Position numbers and translations under genes: made by a program
Notes under the pieces: generated by a model
Seen by the model: the letters and a program-made list of their open reading frames with translations, nothing else
The model's database searches: none
Told to the model about the DNA's origin: nothing
From: CADEED01 sp043747835
GTDB lineage: Bacteria > Pseudomonadota > Gammaproteobacteria > Steroidobacterales > Steroidobacteraceae
Direction of reading: 5' to 3'
Assembly (NCBI GenBank): GCA_043747835.1
Contig: JAYTOK010000101.1
Location: forward strand, 1-64,000
DNA length: 64,000 nt
Part shown: in pieces, positions 62,212 through 64,000 of the stretch
How positions within the stretch are numbered: position 1 is the first letter of the stretch
How the letters are laid out: every line of letters begins with the position of its first letter

Positions 62212-63198
62212 ATGGCGCGAATGATCTGGGCAGCGATCGGCATTGCGATGGGTGCGGTCGCGGTCGCGCAAACCGCCATCCCGCAATCTGAGATAGCCGA
62301 TACCAGGCCCGACGACTTCATCTATGTCGCCGCGACCTCGCAGGACCGCGTCGGCCGCGTCATGACGCCGGTGTTCGTCAACGGCGTCGGGCCTTTCGCC
62401 TTCGTCGTCGACACCGGGGCGTCGAGCACCGTGATCGCGCCGCGAGTCGCGCGGCGCCTCTCGCTGCAGATCGACGCGTCGAACACGAAACTGCTGCGCG
62501 GCATCACGGGCTCCGAAGTCGTGCCGACGGTCAACGTCAGCAGCATTACCGCGGGAGGCATCACGCTCGAGAACAGCAGCCTGCCGGTGGTCGAACCGCG
62601 CGTCTTCGCCGACGCCGACGGCATCTTCGGCGCGGACGCGTTCGGACGCGGCTGCCTCATCGTGAGCTTCGAGCGCGCGAAGGTCGCAATTCTCGCGAAG
62701 CCCTGCCCGCGCGTCGATGACAACTGGGAAAAGGTGCGCGCACGGCTGCAATTTGGCGGGCTCGTGGTGGCTGACGCCCACATCGGCGCGACGCGTGTGG
62801 TGGCCATCATCGACACCGGTGCCGAACGGTCACTCGGTAATCCCGCGCTGCTCGCGGCATTGCGTGAACGAAAAAAGGTGTCGCCCGATTCCAATCGCAC
62901 GCAGGTGTATTCCGCCACGTCGCAGATCATGTTCGGCGATCTGCTCGTGACGCCGTCGCTGCGCATGGGCGGCGTTTCCGTCGGCAGATTCCAGGTCGTC
63001 TACGGCGACTTCGAGGTCTTCAGGATCTGGGATGTGGCCGATCAGCCGGCCATCGTTCTCGGTATCGACGTGCTGGGTCAGATGGACGCGATGATGATCG
63101 ACTACAAGCGCAGCGAGATCCTCGTGCTGCCGCGCGGCTCGAATGCCGGTGTCGCCATGAAACGGCGCGGAATGCCGACGCGCCTGCCCAGGAATTGA
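62212..63198 (+). CDS. Exported protein with two retropepsin-like domains
   Basis: 328 residues from ATG 62212 (ATG 62221 possible). The signal peptide ends near AVAVAQ. The first aspartyl-protease-like domain has VVDTGASSTVI (Asp67); the second has IIDTGAERSLG (Asp201). Each retropepsin unit usually carries one DTG and dimerises; here two units in one chain could form an internal pseudo-dimer, like pepsins. It is probably periplasmic. The substrate is unknown. Confidence 0.82.
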   Translation: MARMIWAAIGIAMGAVAVAQTAIPQSEIADTRPDDFIYVAATSQDRVGRVMTPVFVNGVGPFAFVVDTGASSTVIAPRVARRLSLQIDASNTKLLRGITGSEVVPTVNVSSITAGGITLENSSLPVVEPRVFADADGIFGADAFGRGCLIVSFERAKVAILAKPCPRVDDNWEKVRARLQFGGLVVADAHIGATRVVAIIDTGAERSLGNPALLAALRERKKVSPDSNRTQVYSATSQIMFGDLLVTPSLRMGGVSVGRFQVVYGDFEVFRIWDVADQPAIVLGIDVLGQMDAMMIDYKRSEILVLPRGSNAGVAMKRRGMPTRLPRN

Positions 63199-63215
63199 AC
63201 GCGATCAGCCAGCGA

Positions 63216-63587
63216 TCAACGATCCCGCTTCACGCGCGTCTCGACGCCTTTCGCGGTCGTGAGCATGAACGAGCCGAGGGTGCTCTTCTGGATCTTGATT
63301 TCGTCGCCGATCGACACGCTCACATCGGACTTGTTCTGGATCTGGGACCAGCGCTGTCCGTTGTCGAGCGTGACGATGAATCGCCCCGACTTCTGGTGAA
63401 CGCTGAGCTTGACCACCGTGGCGACGATGAAGCTGCTCTGGAACGGCCGGTTTGGCGTCCGGCGGGCGTCTTCGGTCGTCCATCCCCCCTCGCCCGGCGG
63501 GGCCTGCGGCGGAAGGCCTTGGCCTTGAGCCAACACGGATGTGGAAATGAACCCGCACGCCATGACGAGGAATGAGGCTGCTTTCAT
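63216..63587 (-). CDS. Small exported protein of unknown function
   Basis: 123 residues from ATG 63587. The signal peptide (KAASFLVMACGFISTSVLAQ) precedes a Pro/Gly-rich stretch and a ~60-residue beta-rich segment (IVATVVKLSVHQKSGRFIVTLDNGQRWSQIQN and IGDEIKIQKSTLGSFMLTTA). The end is basic (RVKRDR). The beta segment recalls small OB-like or SH3-like folds, but no family can be named. It is convergent with the retropepsin gene. Confidence 0.62.
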   Translation of the reverse strand: MKAASFLVMACGFISTSVLAQGQGLPPQAPPGEGGWTTEDARRTPNRPFQSSFIVATVVKLSVHQKSGRFIVTLDNGQRWSQIQNKSDVSVSIGDEIKIQKSTLGSFMLTTAKGVETRVKRDR

Positions 63588-63646
63588 GCGCAAAGAATAG
63601 CGCTTTGTCGGGCTAGAATCCCATCTGGTCCTTGCAGGGATTCAAC

Positions 63647-64000
63647 GTGTCGTCGCAAGAAGAAGAAAACCGACTGCGCGCGCTGGTGCAGCAGTCCGAT
63701 CGCGCGTACGCGTCCCGAGATGCGGTCCGTGCGGCGCAACTCCTGAGCGAAGCGCAGAAGGTCGCGCCCGAACATCCGCTGGTGCTCAACTCCGCCGCGA
63801 TGCGCGCGCTCGACGCGGGCTTCGGCCCGCAGGCGGTCGAACTCCTGCAACGCGCGCTGGCGCGTGAGGACCGCAATCCCGCGATCTGGGTGAACCTGGC
63901 GTCCGCCTGGCGATTGCTGCAACGCCCCGACGACGAAGCGCAGGCGATCGAACGCGCGCTCGCGCTCGAGCCGCGGCATCTGGTCGCTCTCCTTCAAAAG
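63647..64000 (+). CDS. TPR-containing protein, 5' part (3' end outside window)
   Basis: GTG 63647, preceded by CAGGGA, opens a frame that stays open for 118 codons to the window edge, so the gene is cut on the right. At least two tetratricopeptide-type helical pairs are visible: AAQLLSEAQKVAPEHPLVLN and AVELLQRALAREDRNPAIWVN, followed by QAIERALALEPRH. There is no signal peptide. N-terminal TPRs of this kind precede aspartyl/asparaginyl hydroxylase or sulfotransferase domains in many proteobacteria; which one follows cannot be seen. The divergent gap with the small exported gene contains TAGAAT (63614-63619), a possible -10. Confidence 0.75.
   Translation, partial: MSSQEEENRLRALVQQSDRAYASRDAVRAAQLLSEAQKVAPEHPLVLNSAAMRALDAGFGPQAVELLQRALAREDRNPAIWVNLASAWRLLQRPDDEAQAIERALALEPRHLVALLQK

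Overview
The window is GC-rich, densely coded DNA with no rRNA, tRNA, phage or plasmid genes that I could see. The gene set (TonB-dependent receptor, UrcA-family protein, DUF2975/HTH pair, class I fumarase, CHASE2-GGDEF-EAL protein, TpsB-like porin) suggests a free-living soil or water gammaproteobacterium, possibly near Steroidobacteraceae or Nevskiales. That placement is inference. Gene calls come from reading ORFs, motifs and ribosome binding sites by eye; no database search was run.

Layout. 1-8.5 kb: the 3' end of a Calx-beta repeat protein, a 2227-residue RHS/YD-repeat protein with a variable C-terminal tip, and a small gene placed like its immunity gene. 8.7-18.2 kb: an exported alpha/beta hydrolase; a TpsB-type porin divergent from a coupled FecR-domain / CHASE2-PAS-GGDEF-EAL pair; an unknown exported protein; DUF3187 and DUF2269 membrane proteins. 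18.4-26.3 kb: a TonB receptor, a YffB/ArsC-like protein, a DUF1624 membrane protein, an MFS transporter and a Rieske-flavodoxin fusion. 26.4-35.8 kb: two divergent arms of the circularly permuted ATP-grasp / alpha-E / transglutaminase system. 36-40.3 kb: a glycolipid-type glycosyltransferase coupled to an exported phosphatase gene broken by an in-frame stop, a LysR regulator and an anchored unknown. 40.6-47.6 kb: a DEAD-box helicase with a long RGG-like tail, a PAS histidine kinase, an EF-hand protein, a signal peptidase gene broken by an in-frame stop, an Nramp-like transporter and a DUF2975/HTH pair. 47.5-55.4 kb: an O-methyltransferase, a sugar dehydrogenase with its cytochrome c, an exported methyltransferase, a TPR/MauG-like pair, a DOMON-like protein, a NamZ-like glycosidase and small exported proteins. 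55.6-64 kb: an NDH-2 / ParB-like / DUF4180 operon, fumarase, a multi-PAS NarL-type kinase, a double-retropepsin protein, and a TPR gene running off the right edge.

Three things stand out. First, the ATP-grasp/alpha-E/transglutaminase cluster is present as two non-identical sets. One ATP-grasp paralogue keeps a glycine-rich loop and the other has lost it, and a 30-bp perfect hairpin separates two genes of one arm. Second, palindromic intergenic elements of at least three families sit at convergent gene junctions, and the stop codons of the flanking genes lie in or against their arms. Third, the RHS tip and its neighbour look less GC-rich and use codons unlike the rest of the locus, as expected for an exchanged toxin-immunity cassette. 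Two genes (phosphatase, signal peptidase) carry in-frame stops, and a third in-frame open segment follows the immunity gene.
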